In this document: positions 1-8,802 of the stretch, in pieces
Position numbering within the stretch: the first letter of the stretch is position 1
How the letters are laid out: each line of letters opens with the position of its first letter
Source of the DNA: Burkholderia cepacia
Lineage (GTDB): Bacteria > Pseudomonadota > Gammaproteobacteria > Burkholderiales > Burkholderiaceae
Reading direction: 5' to 3'
DNA length: 64,000 nucleotides
Assembly (NCBI RefSeq): GCF_001718835.1
Contig: NZ_CP013444.1
Coordinates: 2,170,001-2,234,000, forward strand
Position numbers and translations under genes: made by a program
The notes under the pieces: model-generated
What the model was told of the DNA's origin: nothing
What the model saw: the letters and a program-made list of their open reading frames with translations, nothing else
Database searches by the model: none

Positions 1-1
1 C

Positions 2-913
2 GCGGTGCGGATCTTCACCGAACCGGGGCGCGGCGCGCGCTTCGTGCTGCAGTTGCCGCTGACGCTGTCGATCGTGCGCAGCCTGCTCGTCGAGGTCGGC
101 GGCGAGGCATACGCGATCCCGCTCGCGCACGTGCGCCGCACGCTCGAACTCGCGCGCAACGACATCGACATGCTCGAAGGCCAGCAGCACTTCCGCTTCG
201 ACGGCCGGGCGATCGGGCTCGTCACCGCGCACCAGCTGCTCGGCGCACGCGCGCCGGACCCGGCGCGCGACAGCGTCGCGACCGTCGTGATCGGCGACGA
301 GTGGGACGCCTGCGGCGTCGCCGTCGACCGCTTCCTCGGCGAATGCATGCTGGTGATCCAGCCGCTCGACCGGCGGCTCGGCAAGGTCAAGGACATCGCG
401 GCGGCCGCATTGATGGACAATGGCGAGCCGGTGCTGATCATCGACGTCGAGGACCTGCTGCGCTCGGTCGACAAGCTCGCGCGCGGCGGCCGGCTCGACC
501 GTGTGCAGCGCGAGCAGCATGCCGCCGTCGCGCGCAGCCGGCGCGTGCTGGTGGTCGACGATTCATTGACGGTGCGCGAGCTGGAACGGAAACTGCTGGA
601 AAAACGCGGCTACGACGTGACGGTCGCCGTCGACGGGATGGACGGCTGGAACGCGCTGCGCGGCGCGGCGTTCGATCTCGTCGTGACCGACATCGACATG
701 CCGCGCATGGACGGCATCGAGCTCGTCACGCTGATCCGGCGCGACGCCGCGCTGAAAGCGCTGCCGGTGATGATCGTGTCGTACAAGGATCGCGAGGAAG
801 ACCGCCGCCGCGGGCTCGATGCCGGCGCCGACCACTACCTCGCCAAAAGCAGTTTCCACGATGAAACCCTGCTCGATGCAGTACGCGACCTGATAGGAGA
901 AGCCCGCCCGTGA
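2..913 (+). CDS. wspE: WspE, C-terminal part (hybrid CheA-type kinase), truncated by window edge
   Basis: This is the tail of a CheA-like hybrid kinase; the Hpt, dimerisation and ATPase domains lie before the window. The visible part opens at the end of the ATPase fold (GARFVLQLPLTLSIV), continues as a CheW-like domain over about 150 residues, and ends with a receiver domain carrying the acidic pair (VVDDS), the phospho-acceptor Asp in VVTDIDMP and a Lys in YLAKSS. In the Wsp system the kinase phosphorylates WspR in response to surface contact and WspF resets the chemoreceptor. The assignment rests on the order kinase-REC, CheB-like protein, REC-GGDEF protein that follows. Its stop overlaps the wspF start by four bases. 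Confidence 0.9.
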   Translation, partial: AVRIFTEPGRGARFVLQLPLTLSIVRSLLVEVGGEAYAIPLAHVRRTLELARNDIDMLEGQQHFRFDGRAIGLVTAHQLLGARAPDPARDSVATVVIGDEWDACGVAVDRFLGECMLVIQPLDRRLGKVKDIAAAALMDNGEPVLIIDVEDLLRSVDKLARGGRLDRVQREQHAAVARSRRVLVVDDSLTVRELERKLLEKRGYDVTVAVDGMDGWNALRGAAFDLVVTDIDMPRMDGIELVTLIRRDAALKALPVMIVSYKDREEDRRRGLDAGADHYLAKSSFHDETLLDAVRDLIGEARP

Positions 914-1914
914 ACATCGGCATCGTCAACGACCTCCCGCTTGCCGTCGAGGCGATGCGCCGCGCGATCGCGCGACGGCCCGAGCACCGCGTGCTGTGGG
1001 TCGCGACCGACGGCGCGCAAGCCGTCGAACTATGCGCCACGCAGCCGCCAGACGTCGTGCTGATGGACCTGATCATGCCGAAATTCGACGGGATCGAAGC
1101 GACGCGGCGGATCATGCGGTCCGAACGACCGTGCGCGATCCTGATCGTGACGAGCTGCATCGGCGCGAATGCGTGGCGCGTGTTCGAGGCGATGGGCGCC
1201 GGCGCGCTCGACGCGGTCGATACGCCGCGGCTCGGCGACGGCTCGGCCGGCGACACGACCCGGCTGCTGCTCGCGAAGATCGACCAGATCGGCCGCCTGC
1301 TCGACAAGCCGCCGCGCGCCGCGCGCGCAGCCGGCACGGCGTGCGGCGACAGCGGGCCGCTGATCGCGATCGGCGCATCGGCCGGCGGCCCCGGCGCGCT
1401 CGCGTCGATCCTCGGCGGCCTGCCGGCCGATTTCAACGCACCGATCGTGATCGTGCAGCACGTCGACCGCGCGTTCGCCGAAGGCATGGCGCAATGGCTC
1501 GACGGCCAGACGTCGCTCGCCGTGCGTGTCGCGCGCGAAGGCGACCGCCCGCAGCCGGGCGTCGCGCTGCTCGCCGCGACCGACGACCACCTGCGCATCA
1601 CGCGCGCCGGCACGCTCGAATACACGCGTGAGCCGGCCGCCACGCCGTATCGCCCGTCGGTCGACGTGTTCTTCAACAGCCTGACCGAGCACTGGCCCGG
1701 CCGCGTGATCGGCGTGCTGCTCACGGGGATGGGCCGCGACGGCGCGATCGGCCTGAAGGCGCTGCGGATGAAGGGCTACCATACGATCGCGCAGGACGAG
1801 GCGACGAGCGCCGTATACGGCATGCCGAAGGCGGCCGCGACGCTCGGCGCGGCCCGCGCGATCCTGCCGCTCGGACGCATCGCGGGCGAGCTGGCGGCGC
1901 TCGCGCGGATCTGA
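910..1914 (+). CDS. wspF: WspF, CheB-family protein-glutamate methylesterase
   Basis: 334 residues with the standard CheB layout. The N-terminal receiver (about 1-125) has the phospho-acceptor Asp in VVLMDLIMP. The C-terminal methylesterase (about 150-334) has the catalytic Ser in IGASAGGPG, the His in VQHVDR and the Asp in TGMGRDG. It removes methyl groups from the WspA receptor and so damps signalling; loss of WspF function is the classic route to wrinkly, high c-di-GMP variants. The start is GTG, fused to the preceding stop in a GTGA overlap, which indicates translational coupling with wspE. All catalytic residues are present, so it should be active. Confidence 0.93.
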   Translation: MNIGIVNDLPLAVEAMRRAIARRPEHRVLWVATDGAQAVELCATQPPDVVLMDLIMPKFDGIEATRRIMRSERPCAILIVTSCIGANAWRVFEAMGAGALDAVDTPRLGDGSAGDTTRLLLAKIDQIGRLLDKPPRAARAAGTACGDSGPLIAIGASAGGPGALASILGGLPADFNAPIVIVQHVDRAFAEGMAQWLDGQTSLAVRVAREGDRPQPGVALLAATDDHLRITRAGTLEYTREPAATPYRPSVDVFFNSLTEHWPGRVIGVLLTGMGRDGAIGLKALRMKGYHTIAQDEATSAVYGMPKAAATLGAARAILPLGRIAGELAALARI

Positions 1915-1960
1915 GCCCGATGAACACGCGCGACAAGCATATGCAGAAACAGGTATCGAC

Positions 1961-3091
1961 ATGACCAGTGACACCACGCGAAGCCCGTGCGACGACGGCG
2001 GGACGCCCGCCGCCGACGCCGCGGACGCCGCGCTCGAAGCCGCGCGCAAGGCGCTGCAGACCCCGCCGGCCACCGACGTGCCGGCGATGGTGCTGCTGGT
2101 CGACGACCAGACGATCGTCGCGGAAGCCGTACGGCGCGCGCTCGTCGACGAAGACGACATCGACTTCCATTACTGCACGCATTCTCACGACGCAATGATC
2201 GCGGCCGTCGAGACGCGGCCGACCGTGATCCTGCAGGATCTCGTGATGCCCGGCACCGACGGGCTGAGCCTCGTGAAGGCGTACCGGACGAATCCGGCGA
2301 CGCGCGACGTGCCGATCATCGTGCTGTCGACGCAGGAAGAGCCCGTGATCAAGAGCGCCGCCTTCGCGGCCGGTGCGAACGACTACCTCGTGAAGCTGCC
2401 CGACCGCATCGAGCTCGTCGCGCGCGTGCGCTACCACTCGCGCTCGTACATGAACCTGCTGCAGCGCGACGAGGCCTATCGCGCGCTGCGGCAATCGCAG
2501 CAGCAGCTGCTCGAAGCCAATCTCGAGCTGCGGCGCCTCACGCATTCGGACGGCCTCACCGGGCTGTCGAACCGGCGCTATCTCGACGAATACCTCGCCG
2601 CCGAATGGCGGCGCGGCACGCGCGAGCGCAGCGAACTGTCGCTGCTGATGATCGACGTCGACAATTTCAAGCTGTACAACGACACCTACGGCCACGTGTC
2701 GGGCGACAGCGTGCTCAAGCAGATCGCGTCGACCATCGAGCGCTGTCTCGGCCAGTCGGGGGATCTCGCCGCGCGTTTCGGCGGCGAGGAATTCGCGGTC
2801 GTGATGCCGGCCACGTCGCCGGGCGGCCTGCGCCTGCTCGGCGAGAAGATCCGCCTCGCGGTCGAGGCGCTGCGGCTGCGGCACGCGCATTCGTCGACCG
2901 GCAACACGGTGACGATCAGCATCGGCGGCGCGAGCGTCGTGCCGGCGTGCGACACGCTGGAGACGTCGCTGCTCGAGGCCGCGGACCGCGCGCTCTATCG
3001 CGCGAAGCACGAGGGCAAGAACCGCGTCGAGATCGACGTGGCCGCGCCGGCGGAGCAAGGCGGCGCGCACGGGGGCACGCCGCCCGCCTGA
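1961..3091 (+). CDS. wspR: WspR, response-regulator diguanylate cyclase
   Basis: 376 residues. A receiver domain (about 40-165, Asp in ILQDLVMPGTDG, Lys in YLVKLP) is joined by a helical stalk rich in Gln, Leu and Arg to a GGDEF domain (about 205-360). The active site reads GGEEF (RFGGEEFAVVMP), as in Pseudomonas WspR, and the upstream substrate motif IDVDNFKLYND is intact, so it should convert two GTP to c-di-GMP when phosphorylated by WspE. The inhibitory I-site, RxxD in well-known WspR proteins, reads QSGD here, so its Arg is missing. It lies 46 bases after wspF and ends the Wsp operon, convergent with a GGDEF-EAL gene. Confidence 0.94.
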   Translation: MTSDTTRSPCDDGGTPAADAADAALEAARKALQTPPATDVPAMVLLVDDQTIVAEAVRRALVDEDDIDFHYCTHSHDAMIAAVETRPTVILQDLVMPGTDGLSLVKAYRTNPATRDVPIIVLSTQEEPVIKSAAFAAGANDYLVKLPDRIELVARVRYHSRSYMNLLQRDEAYRALRQSQQQLLEANLELRRLTHSDGLTGLSNRRYLDEYLAAEWRRGTRERSELSLLMIDVDNFKLYNDTYGHVSGDSVLKQIASTIERCLGQSGDLAARFGGEEFAVVMPATSPGGLRLLGEKIRLAVEALRLRHAHSSTGNTVTISIGGASVVPACDTLETSLLEAADRALYRAKHEGKNRVEIDVAAPAEQGGAHGGTPPA

Positions 3092-3102
3092 CGCCGGGGC
3101 GC

Positions 3103-3124
3103 GCCGCGCACGGCTTCGCGCGGC
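3103..3124. terminator. GC-rich hairpin between convergent genes
   Basis: A 7-bp perfect stem (3103-3109 with 3118-3124) and an 8-base loop sit in the 33-bp gap between the convergent wspR and GGDEF-EAL stops. There is no T-tract on either side, so it is at best a weak or factor-assisted terminator. Confidence 0.3.
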
Positions 3125-5455
3125 TTACGGCGCGACGAGCCGGCGCGCGTAGTCGGTCGGGTCCAGCGGGCGGCTGAACAGGTAGCCCTGCTGCATGTCG
3201 CAGCCGATCTGCTGCAGGAACCACGACTGCGCCTGCGTCTCGACCCCTTCTGCCGTGACCTTCATCCCGAGCGAATGCGCCATCGCGACGACGGCCTGCG
3301 TGATCGCCACCGAATCGTGATGATCGGGCACGCCCGACACGAACGAGCGGTCGACCTTCAGGTTGTGCAGCGGAAAACGCTTCAGGTACGCGAGCGACGA
3401 ATAGCCGGTACCGAAATCGTCGACCGAGATGCGCACGTTCATGTCCGTGAGCGCCTCGAGCATCGGCAGCACGGTGTCCGTGTCGTTCATCAGCAGTCCT
3501 TCGGTAATCTCGAGCTCGAGCGCGGACGGATCGAGCCGCGTCTGCGCGAGGCAGCGGCCGACCGACTCGACGAGGCCCTCGTGGAACTGCCGCGGCGACA
3601 GGTTGACGGCCAGCATCAGGTCGGGTGCGATCGTGCGGCGCCATTCGGCCGCCTGCCGGCACGCGGTTTCGAGCACCCACTGGCCGATCGCGACGATCAG
3701 CCCCGTATCTTCCGCGACCGGAATGAACTCCGCCGGCGACATCGGCCCGAGCTCGGGGCTCGTCCAGCGCAGCAGCGCCTCGGCGCCGACGGTGCGGCCG
3801 CTGCGCGCGTCGACGACGGGCTGATACGCGAGCCGCAGCATGTCCGACGCGAGCGCGCGCCGCAGCGACTGCTCGATCGCGAAGCGGCGCTGCAGCCGCA
3901 GGTTGAGCTGCGCGGTGAAGAACGTGAAGTGGTTGCGGCCGCGCTGCTTCGCGTCGTACATCGCCGAATCGGCGTTGCGCATCAACGTGACGGCGTCGTC
4001 GCCGTCGCGCGGCGCGACGCTGATCCCGATCGACACGCCGAGCCAGTATTCGTTGTTCGCGATCGCGAACGGCTTCGCGATCGCGTCGATCACCTCGCGC
4101 GCGAGCACCTCGAGCCGGTCGGGATCGTCGCAGTCGTCGACGAGGATCACGAACTCGTCGCCGCCGACGCGCGTGAGCGCATGCTGCCCGCCTCCGCACG
4201 CCGCGAGCCGCGCCGCGACGCTGCGCAGCAGCGCGTCGCCCGCGTCGTGGCCGGCCGTGTCGTTGACCTTCTTGAAGCCGACGAGATCGATGAACAGGAT
4301 CGCGACGCGCGGGGCTTCGGCCGCGCCGCCGCGCGCGCCGAACAGCTCGCGCATGCGGTCGCCGAGCCAGCGGCGGTTGTAGAGGCCCGTCAGCGCATCG
4401 CGCGTCGCCAGGTAGCGCAACTGCTGCTGCGCTTCGCGCACAGGGCCGATGTCGTTGAATGAAACGAGCACCGAGTCGGCCTGCTTTTCGCCCGGCTTCA
4501 CGATCGGCACCGCGTTGCCGCGCACCCAGATGATGTCGCCGTCCGCGAGGCCGAGGCGGATCGTAAAGCCGAGCTGCGGCGCGCCGGTGGCAAGCGCGCG
4601 CCGGCTCGGCCAGTCGTCGGGCGCGATCGGCGTGCCGTCCTCGCGGGTCGCGCTCGTCACCAGGCTCCACAGCCTGCGGCCGACGAGGTCGCCCTTCACG
4701 CGCATCATCCGGTTCGCACTCGGGTTGCTCGCGACCACGACGCCATCGCGCGACACGACGAGGATCCCTTCGTTCAGGCTGTTGACCACGAGCCGGTGAT
4801 GTTCCTCGCTGCGCGCGAGCTGTCGCGCGATCCGGTCCTGGTGCACCGCGAGGCCGACGCTGTTGCCGATGTCGCGCAACAGTTCGGTTTCCTCGTCGCC
4901 CGGCCGGCGCGGCGTGCGGTAATAGACGGCGAACGCGCCCAGCACGGCGCCCGCATCGTCGAGGAACGGCACCGACCAGCACGCGCGCAAGCCCAGCGGC
5001 AGCGCGAGGCCCTTGTAGGCGTCCCACAGCGGGTCCGTTGCGATGTCCTCGACGACGACCATCCGGCGCAGGTACATCGCCGTGCCGCACGAGCCGGCCA
5101 CCGGCCCGATCGACGCGCCTTCGATCGCCGCGCTGTACTGGGCGGGCAGCGACGGCGCGGCGCCGACGTGCACGTGCACGCCGTCGAAATCGAGCAGCAG
5201 GATCGTGCACGACGCACCGTCGCCGAGCAAAGCCTCGGCGCGCCGGCAGACTTCGACGAGCAGCTCCGGCAGCGGTGTGTTGCGCGTGATCAGCCTCAGC
5301 ACGCTTTGCTCGGACGCGAGCACTTCCGCCGCGAGCCCGAGACTGTAACGAGAACTTTGCGGTTCGGTATCCAAGGTGAAAACCTGACGTGTGGTTTTTG
5401 GTCGCGTCTGGGACGTCTGATTCGTTATATCGTGACGGCGCGCGGGTTTCCGCAT
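3125..5455 (-). CDS. GAF-PAS-GGDEF-EAL cyclic-di-GMP signalling protein
   Basis: 776 residues, no membrane segments, so a cytosolic sensor. Order: GAF domain (about 45-205), PAS domain (about 215-335), GGDEF domain (about 345-500) and EAL domain (about 520-770). The GGDEF core is canonical (RVGGDEFVIL), without a visible RxxD I-site. The EAL domain keeps EALLRW, the catalytic Glu region ELEITEG, the DDFGTGYSSL loop and AEGVET, so phosphodiesterase activity is expected. Which activity dominates cannot be read from sequence. It faces wspR, so a synthase and a likely hydrolase of the same messenger are neighbours. The ATG at 5455 gives full GAF coverage; the first 30 residues look non-conserved and a later start is possible. 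Confidence 0.92.
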   Translation of the reverse strand: MRKPARRHDITNQTSQTRPKTTRQVFTLDTEPQSSRYSLGLAAEVLASEQSVLRLITRNTPLPELLVEVCRRAEALLGDGASCTILLLDFDGVHVHVGAAPSLPAQYSAAIEGASIGPVAGSCGTAMYLRRMVVVEDIATDPLWDAYKGLALPLGLRACWSVPFLDDAGAVLGAFAVYYRTPRRPGDEETELLRDIGNSVGLAVHQDRIARQLARSEEHHRLVVNSLNEGILVVSRDGVVVASNPSANRMMRVKGDLVGRRLWSLVTSATREDGTPIAPDDWPSRRALATGAPQLGFTIRLGLADGDIIWVRGNAVPIVKPGEKQADSVLVSFNDIGPVREAQQQLRYLATRDALTGLYNRRWLGDRMRELFGARGGAAEAPRVAILFIDLVGFKKVNDTAGHDAGDALLRSVAARLAACGGGQHALTRVGGDEFVILVDDCDDPDRLEVLAREVIDAIAKPFAIANNEYWLGVSIGISVAPRDGDDAVTLMRNADSAMYDAKQRGRNHFTFFTAQLNLRLQRRFAIEQSLRRALASDMLRLAYQPVVDARSGRTVGAEALLRWTSPELGPMSPAEFIPVAEDTGLIVAIGQWVLETACRQAAEWRRTIAPDLMLAVNLSPRQFHEGLVESVGRCLAQTRLDPSALELEITEGLLMNDTDTVLPMLEALTDMNVRISVDDFGTGYSSLAYLKRFPLHNLKVDRSFVSGVPDHHDSVAITQAVVAMAHSLGMKVTAEGVETQAQSWFLQQIGCDMQQGYLFSRPLDPTDYARRLVAP

Positions 5456-5788
5456 CCGGGTTTACGCCGATAGGTGGCAAAACCGGACGGAGGCTCGACG
5501 GGCGTCGTGCCGCAGTACCGGTACACTTAAGCACCAATCCGTGACAGGCAACGCATTCATATGCATAGGGAGTTGCAAGGAATGGGTTGGCTTTGTGACG
5601 TCGATCAACACTGCGATCGATGCGCTCGCCGGCATGTAGCATTGAAATACAACTCGCGTCGGGAGTTCCGGCGCGCAGCTGCATCATCAACTTGACGGTG
5701 CCCAAGTGCCCTGACTTACAGGCGCAACTCCAACGGTGCACCTCCCTGCTGCTAAACTCACGACAACCTCGGCCAATTTATTACCTTC
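5456..5788. other. intergenic region, lower GC
   Basis: 333 bases with clearly lower GC than the flanking c-di-GMP genes. It must hold the promoter of the GGDEF-EAL gene and probably that of the following gene. I see no RNA gene, terminator or convincing small ORF; a 60-codon frame at 5620-5802 has no ribosome-binding site and no recognisable protein pattern. Confidence 0.5.
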
Positions 5789-6211
5789 GTGAGCAACGTT
5801 GAACAGCGGCTTCCTGACTTCGATCCGCATGAATTTGTCGTCTCGTTACTCAGTCGCTATGAAAGGGACCCGGACCAGTTCCATATTTCGCAGGAGTATA
5901 TGGAACGATGTACAGGCCCGCTCGGCGAAGTGAAACCGGAGAGATTCAATGCGCTCGCACTCGCGCTTGCTCATGGGTATCACGATGGGAAACTCTCCTT
6001 CGCCTTTTGCGACTTAATCGTGAATATCATGGTCGAAAAAGTGTACTCGGATGCGGTAGCTCAACGCGATACGTGGCCATTTCTGTTTTGGGAAGTCTAT
6101 CTCGCATTCGATGCAGGGGAGTTCGTCCCACCTGGTGAGCGACACATCGACCCGACCGAGAAATACACAAAACCACTGATTGCGGCAATCGTCGCCCAAA
6201 AACCTGTTTGA
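5789..6211 (+). CDS. hypothetical protein, immunity-like
   Basis: 140 residues, acidic, soluble, no signal peptide or membrane segment. I do not recognise the family. The sequence has a compact helical look (SLLSRYERDPDQF, FNALALALAHGYHDG, FWEVYLAFDAGEF), a style common among small immunity proteins of polymorphic toxin systems, but no toxin gene is next to it, so that is only a suggestion. Base composition and codon use are lower in GC than the Wsp genes, consistent with recent acquisition. The start is a GTG without a clear Shine-Dalgarno; no in-frame ATG precedes it and the next in-frame Met is about 37 residues in, so the N terminus is uncertain. Confidence 0.6.
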   Translation: MSNVEQRLPDFDPHEFVVSLLSRYERDPDQFHISQEYMERCTGPLGEVKPERFNALALALAHGYHDGKLSFAFCDLIVNIMVEKVYSDAVAQRDTWPFLFWEVYLAFDAGEFVPPGERHIDPTEKYTKPLIAAIVAQKPV

Positions 6212-6337
6212 GGCAGTGGCGATCGCCCATTCATCCTCCGCCTGCCCCATCGAACCGACATGACGCCCTCGCGCCGCGCAAGGGCGTTGTCCATTCGACC
6301 TTACTGCCCGCTTCCGCCACTTCAACTCGCGCGCGGG

Positions 6338-6652
6338 TCAATAATCACGACGCGGCTCGTCGTAACGAGGCCGCATGCGCCGGTCTTCTTCGTCACGGCG
6401 CCAAGGATCGTGTTCTTCGCGCGCGTGTTCGCGCATCCATTCCTCGTGGCGCCAGTACCGATGGCCATCCCAATAACGGTCGCCATGCATGCCGATCGTG
6501 ATGTCGACATCGGCGGCCGGAATCGAGTGCGCCTGACCATACGTGCCGGGCGCCGGGCCTTCCTGCGCGATCGCGGTCCCCGCACTCAGCGAGACGCCGC
6601 CTGCCATGGCCGCCGCCAGTGCGGCGTGGGAGATGATTGAACGGATCTGCAT
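6338..6652 (-). CDS. small exported charged protein
   Basis: 104 residues. A clear signal peptide (SHAALAAAMAGG ... AIAQ) is followed by a mature part of about 75 residues rich in Asp, Glu, Arg, His, Trp and Tyr (DGHRYWRHEEW, DDE-type charged tail). Similar short secreted proteins rich in W/Y/H/R are common in Burkholderia and have no assigned role. An AGGAGG Shine-Dalgarno lies 5 bases before the ATG, so the start is secure. It stands alone on the minus strand. Confidence 0.75.
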   Translation of the reverse strand: MQIRSIISHAALAAAMAGGVSLSAGTAIAQEGPAPGTYGQAHSIPAADVDITIGMHGDRYWDGHRYWRHEEWMREHAREEHDPWRRDEEDRRMRPRYDEPRRDY

Positions 6653-7023
6653 CGCAGCCTCCTTGCTATGGGCAACATGAATTCACGATACCCGCGACGG
6701 GCGCGCCAACCTGTCGAGACGTGTAAGCGCACGTTTCACGGTACGCGACCCTCCACAACGAGCGACATGCGGAATCGGACGCGCACATGCGAATGCAGCC
6801 GAAGCGGGACAGGATTCGATACAACCGGTCGGTCAGAGTCGGTTACATCTGTCCGTCGGGCAGCAATCGGTGTGCCCAAAGTGGCTCGGTGCTTTGACGG
6901 AGAGCAGGAGGAAACGCCGGACGTTTACGGCAAGGCAGGCCGGCCGGCAGCCGACAGCCGTCATTGCGCGACGTGATTCGAGGAAAGGGAATTTTTCGAA
7001 ATCGGCATCGATCGCATGCCGAT
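6653..7023. other. intergenic region without recognised genes
   Basis: 371 bases between the start of the small exported protein and the end of the J-domain gene. It carries the upstream region of the minus-strand gene. Short open frames here lack ribosome-binding sites or protein-like composition. No RNA gene or repeat was seen. Confidence 0.5.
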
Positions 7024-7674
7024 TCACTGGCGCAGCCCGAACATGCTGTGCCACAGCACGCTGAAGAAATCCGTGTGTGCCGCACGTTCGTCGCTCTTTC
7101 GGATGTCGTCCTTCGACGCTTGCTCCGACGCGGGTTGCGACACGCCGTCCGGCGCTCGTGCGTCCCGGGCCGACGCCGTCTGCGCCGCGTTCTCGTCGTG
7201 TTGCGGCACCGGCTCGTCGCTCTGCGCATCCCGCGACGCCCCCGCCTGCCGCGACGCATGCAGCTCGACCACGCTGCCGGCAATGCGCTCGGCAAGCGGC
7301 GCTTCGCAATCGCGGCCGAGCAACACGCCGAACACGACGTCGCGGTTGTGCCCTTGCTCGGCAAAGCGCATCGCCAGCGTCACGAATCGTGCGTATTGCG
7401 CATCACGCTCCGCCTGCGCCCGCTCTTCCTCTTCGCGCAGGCGCGCGTGGCGAAGCATCTCCTCCGCATAGACGGTGTCGTAGACACGGCGCTGCGCGGG
7501 GTCCGAGAGAATCGCGTAAGCCTCCTTGATCTCCTGAAACAGCGCATGCGCGGCCGCCTCGCGTCCGACGTTGCGGTCGGGATGCGCTTTCATCGCGGCC
7601 TTCCGGTAGCCGCGCTTGATTTCCTCGTCGGAGGCGTCCTCGTGCACGCCAAGCAATTCGTATAGCGTCGTCAT
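7024..7674 (-). CDS. J-domain (DnaJ-type) co-chaperone-like protein
   Basis: 216 residues. Residues 1-65 form a J domain with the diagnostic HPD motif (KAHPDRNVG) and the helix II/III pattern (EEIKRGYRKAAMK, FQEIKEAYAILSD). The rest is not DnaJ-like: a charged helical segment, then a Gln/Ser/Asp-rich stretch and a short hydrophobic end (FFSVLWHSMFGLRQ). There is no zinc finger or C-terminal substrate domain, so this is a specialised J protein that probably recruits DnaK to a particular client. A longer open frame runs upstream to 8247, but the J domain starts exactly at the ATG at 7674, in a position usual for the family, so I use that start. Confidence 0.85.
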   Translation of the reverse strand: MTTLYELLGVHEDASDEEIKRGYRKAAMKAHPDRNVGREAAAHALFQEIKEAYAILSDPAQRRVYDTVYAEEMLRHARLREEEERAQAERDAQYARFVTLAMRFAEQGHNRDVVFGVLLGRDCEAPLAERIAGSVVELHASRQAGASRDAQSDEPVPQHDENAAQTASARDARAPDGVSQPASEQASKDDIRKSDERAAHTDFFSVLWHSMFGLRQ

Positions 7675-7765
7675 TGCGCACCGGGTGGAAGTCGGATCGG
7701 GTCGATCGTAGCATGGCGCTGCGGCATCAACGTGCGGTCGACCTGCGAATGCCGCCCTCCGGAAT

Positions 7766-8344
7766 TCACTCTGCCTGGCTGGACGTGCCCAGCAGCGCAT
7801 CCGCGCTAACGACCGTGCAGTATTCGGAATGCAGGTTGGCCAGCGACATCGCGTGAACATCGTCGGCGCTTCGGGGCGTTCCGTTCCAGTCGGGCCGGGC
7901 GAACGTGAAGCAGCCGTCAGCCACGAGCCACGTGCGAAAGCCGAGATTGCCGGCCACGCGAACGGTCGCCTCGACCGAATTGTTCGTGATGACGCCGGCC
8001 ACGACCAGCGCGTCGTGGCCGCCGGCCCGAAGCCGGGCTTCCAGATCGGTTCCGATGAACGCGCTGTTCGTCCGTTTCGGGATGACGGGTTCGCCGGCCA
8101 CCGGAGTGGCCTCTGGCTTGAATGCGTGCCCCGGCTGGCCCGGCCGGTAGTGAGACTCCGGGTGTGTGGAGTCGTGCCGAACGTGCCATACCGGCCAGCC
8201 CTGGCTGCGCCAATGGACGAGCAACCGGCGAACTTGCGACTCCGCATGAGGGTTGTTTCTTTCTCCCCAACTCGGATGGTCGATCGCTCGCTGCAGGTCG
8301 ATCAGCAACAGGACGGCGCCAGGAGACGGAAGGAGTGAACGCAT
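7766..8344 (-). CDS. isochorismatase-fold hydrolase with Cys-to-Ser substitution
   Basis: 192 residues from the chosen ATG. The fold signature is clear: LLLIDLQRAI supplies the Asp of the triad, VIPKRTNSAFIGTDLE supplies the Lys, and GVITNNSVEATVR is the nucleophile loop. In cysteine hydrolases the fourth residue of TNxC is the nucleophilic Cys; here it is Ser. Members of the fold without Cys are known and can be true isochorismatases or non-canonical enzymes, so substrate cannot be named. Upstream extension to 8467 is possible but has no conserved sequence; the ATG at 8344 starts just before the first strand. It stands alone behind the J-domain gene on the same strand. Confidence 0.82.
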   Translation of the reverse strand: MRSLLPSPGAVLLLIDLQRAIDHPSWGERNNPHAESQVRRLLVHWRSQGWPVWHVRHDSTHPESHYRPGQPGHAFKPEATPVAGEPVIPKRTNSAFIGTDLEARLRAGGHDALVVAGVITNNSVEATVRVAGNLGFRTWLVADGCFTFARPDWNGTPRSADDVHAMSLANLHSEYCTVVSADALLGTSSQAE

Positions 8345-8471
8345 GTGTCGAGGTAGCGGAAACTTCGAATCGATTCGGGGTTCTGCGCCGGATTGGCGGA
8401 CGTCGCTGATGCGACAGGCAACTTTACAACATGGCGGCTCCGCCACCGGGTTCGCACGGCCCCGCACGCCA

Positions 8472-8741
8472 CTATGTCAGTCGGATGTCGGCGCCTGTAT
8501 AGCCAGGGCCTCGACGTTCATGCTCCAAGACGCTGTTTGCGCATTCCAGCCATTCCAGAAATACAGCTGCGTCCATCGGCGTTCCGTTCCCATTTGAGCC
8601 GTCCCAAAGAGCAAGATTGCCGACGAGCGCACCCAATGCATCCGGTTTATCGAGTCGCAACCATTCTCGATGGAGAAACTCAAACATGACCAGGTAAGCT
8701 TGACGTAAGGTAACTGTGGATTCCATTGAAGCAGCCCCCAT
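8472..8741 (-). CDS. small hypothetical protein, immunity-like
   Basis: 89 residues, soluble, acidic. I do not recognise a named family, though the pattern (TLRQAYLVMFEFLHREW, LGALVGNLALW, AAVFLEWLECANSVL) resembles small helical immunity proteins encoded near contact-dependent toxins. A GAGGA Shine-Dalgarno lies 5 bases before the ATG at 8741, which I prefer over the longer frame that starts at 8789. GC is lower than in core genes around it. A second small gene follows upstream on the same strand (8803-9015). Confidence 0.6.
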   Translation of the reverse strand: MGAASMESTVTLRQAYLVMFEFLHREWLRLDKPDALGALVGNLALWDGSNGNGTPMDAAVFLEWLECANSVLEHERRGPGYTGADIRLT

Positions 8742-8802
8742 GTTTTCCTCGATTCGATTGGAAAACGGGCGTCTAACTCTACCGACCATTCATGGGCCGC
8801 TG

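Noticed and set aside
2916..5741. A 941-codon minus-strand frame over wspR and the GGDEF-EAL gene
   Set aside because: Composition is Arg/Ala-rich noise, while another frame of the same strand encodes a clear GAF-PAS-GGDEF-EAL protein.
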